Source: an uncultured bacterium
GTDB taxonomy: Bacteria > Armatimonadota > UBA5829 > DSUL01
Length of the DNA: 6,187 nucleotides
Direction: 5' to 3'
NCBI GenBank assembly: GCA_937967775.1
Contig: CALCJH010000120.1
Coordinates: 1-6,187, forward strand
Positions 5,464-6,187 of the stretch are shown here, one piece after another (position 1 is the first letter of the stretch; each line of letters begins with the position of its first letter). Made by a program: the position numbers and the translations under genes. Under the pieces are notes generated by a model. The model had not been told where the DNA came from. It worked only from the letters and a program-made list of their open reading frames with translations, and searched no databases.

Positions 5464-6187
5464 CTATTTCGTATTCCTGCGCCGGACGATCATCTTGTCC
5501 GACGGCTTCTTCCTGCGGGTCTTGCGGCCCAGTGCCGGCTTGCCCCACGGCGAGACCGGATGTTTCCGTCCCACCGGGCTCTTGCCCTCGCCGCCACCGT
5601 GCGGGTGGTCCCTCGGGTTCATCACCACTCCGCGGACATGCGGCCTCTTACCCAGCCAGCGTTTGCGCCCGGCCTTGCCCAGAGAGATGTTCTCGTGGTC
5701 CACATTGCCCACCATCCCCAGTGTGGCCCGGCAGTCAATATGAACCAGCCGCATCTCTCCGGAGGGCATTCTGAGCTGAGCGTAGTTGCCCTCGCGCGCC
5801 ATCAGCTGCGCGCCCGCGCCCGCCGTGCGCACCATCTGCCCACCGCGCCCGGGCTTCAGCTCCACGTTGTGGATGACCGACCCGATCGGGATCTTGGAGA
5901 TGGGCAGGGCATTCCCGGTGCGCGGCTCCGCATCCGGCCCGCTCATCACCGTCTGGCCAACGGTAAGCCCGACCGGCGCCAGGATGTAGCGCTTCTCGCC
6001 ATCCCTGTAATGGATAAGCGCGATGCGCGCCGAGCGGTTGGGATCGTACTCGATCGCCGCGACCTTGCCCGGCACTCCATCCTTGTCGCGCTTGAAATCT
6101 ATCACCCGGTACTGCCGGGGATGTCCGCCGCCGCGGAACCGGGCCGTGATGCGGCCCTGATTGTTCCGTCCACCGCTGCTCTTTAGC
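5464..6187 (-). CDS. rplB: 50S ribosomal protein L2, 5' end off window
   Basis: L2 binds 23S rRNA near the peptidyl-transferase centre and is needed for subunit association. The frame is open from the right edge: the first complete codons (from 6186) read [20 protein letters not shown], which corresponds to about residue 36 of a 275-residue L2, so about 35 N-terminal residues are missing. The visible 240 residues include [41 protein letters not shown] and the C-terminal [12 protein letters not shown] (coding near 5587-5616), with the conserved His of the DHPHGGG motif. The end, [19 protein letters not shown], is typical. A GTG at 6105 is an internal Val, not a start. The stop is TAG, 31 bp before rpsS. 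Confidence 0.98.
   Translation of the reverse strand, partial: LKSSGGRNNQGRITARFRGGGHPRQYRVIDFKRDKDGVPGKVAAIEYDPNRSARIALIHYRDGEKRYILAPVGLTVGQTVMSGPDAEPRTGNALPISKIPIGSVIHNVELKPGRGGQMVRTAGAGAQLMAREGNYAQLRMPSGEMRLVHIDCRATLGMVGNVDHENISLGKAGRKRWLGKRPHVRGVVMNPRDHPHGGGEGKSPVGRKHPVSPWGKPALGRKTRRKKPSDKMIVRRRNTK

Noticed and set aside
5431..6186. Plus-strand frame opposite rplB
   Set aside because: L2 is unmistakable on the minus strand; the antisense translation has no recognisable domain.

Overview
The window is G+C-rich bacterial DNA and is coding almost end to end on the minus strand. Read from right to left it is the middle of a ribosomal-protein superoperon (S10 block running into spc block): rplB (5' end off the window), rpsS, rplV, rpsC, rplP, rpmC, rpsQ, rplN, rplX, rplE. 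This is the canonical bacterial gene order with nothing missing. The next gene is not the usual rpsN/rpsZ (S14) and rpsH (S8). It is an EF-G-like translational GTPase whose 3' end runs off the left edge.

Layout on the minus strand, high to low coordinates: 6187-5464 L2; 5432-5148 S19; an 83-bp spacer with an A+T-rich inverted repeat; 5064-4393 L22 with a long charged tail; 4392-3658 S3 (TTG start abutting the L22 stop); 3654-3211 L16; 3233-3018 L29 (TTG start inside the L16 gene); 3015-2746 S17; 2724-2356 L14; 2325-1960 L24; 1967-1296 L5 with a long N-terminal extension; 1285-1 EF-G-like GTPase. Genes are separated by 0-31 bp or overlap, apart from the 83-bp gap. No terminator or convincing promoter was seen, so the window is probably transcribed as one unit from a promoter beyond the right edge.

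The products work together in the ribosome. L2, L14, L16, L22, L24, L29 and L5 are large-subunit proteins; L22, L24 and L29 lie around the peptide exit tunnel, and L5 is in the central protuberance. S19, S3 and S17 are small-subunit proteins. The EF-G-like factor would act on the assembled ribosome, but its divergent switch regions mark it as the EF-G-2 type paralogue, not housekeeping EF-G.

The organism cannot be named from this window. The high G+C content, canonical S10/spc order, TTG starts and an EF-G-2 family protein resembling those of Firmicutes and Thermus suggest a free-living, possibly deep-branching bacterium of the Terrabacteria type (for example Armatimonadota or Chloroflexota). 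This placement is inference and weakly held. I saw no mobile element, CRISPR array, tRNA or rRNA. The unusual content is the EF-G-like gene embedded in the spc block and the low-complexity extensions on L22 and L5.
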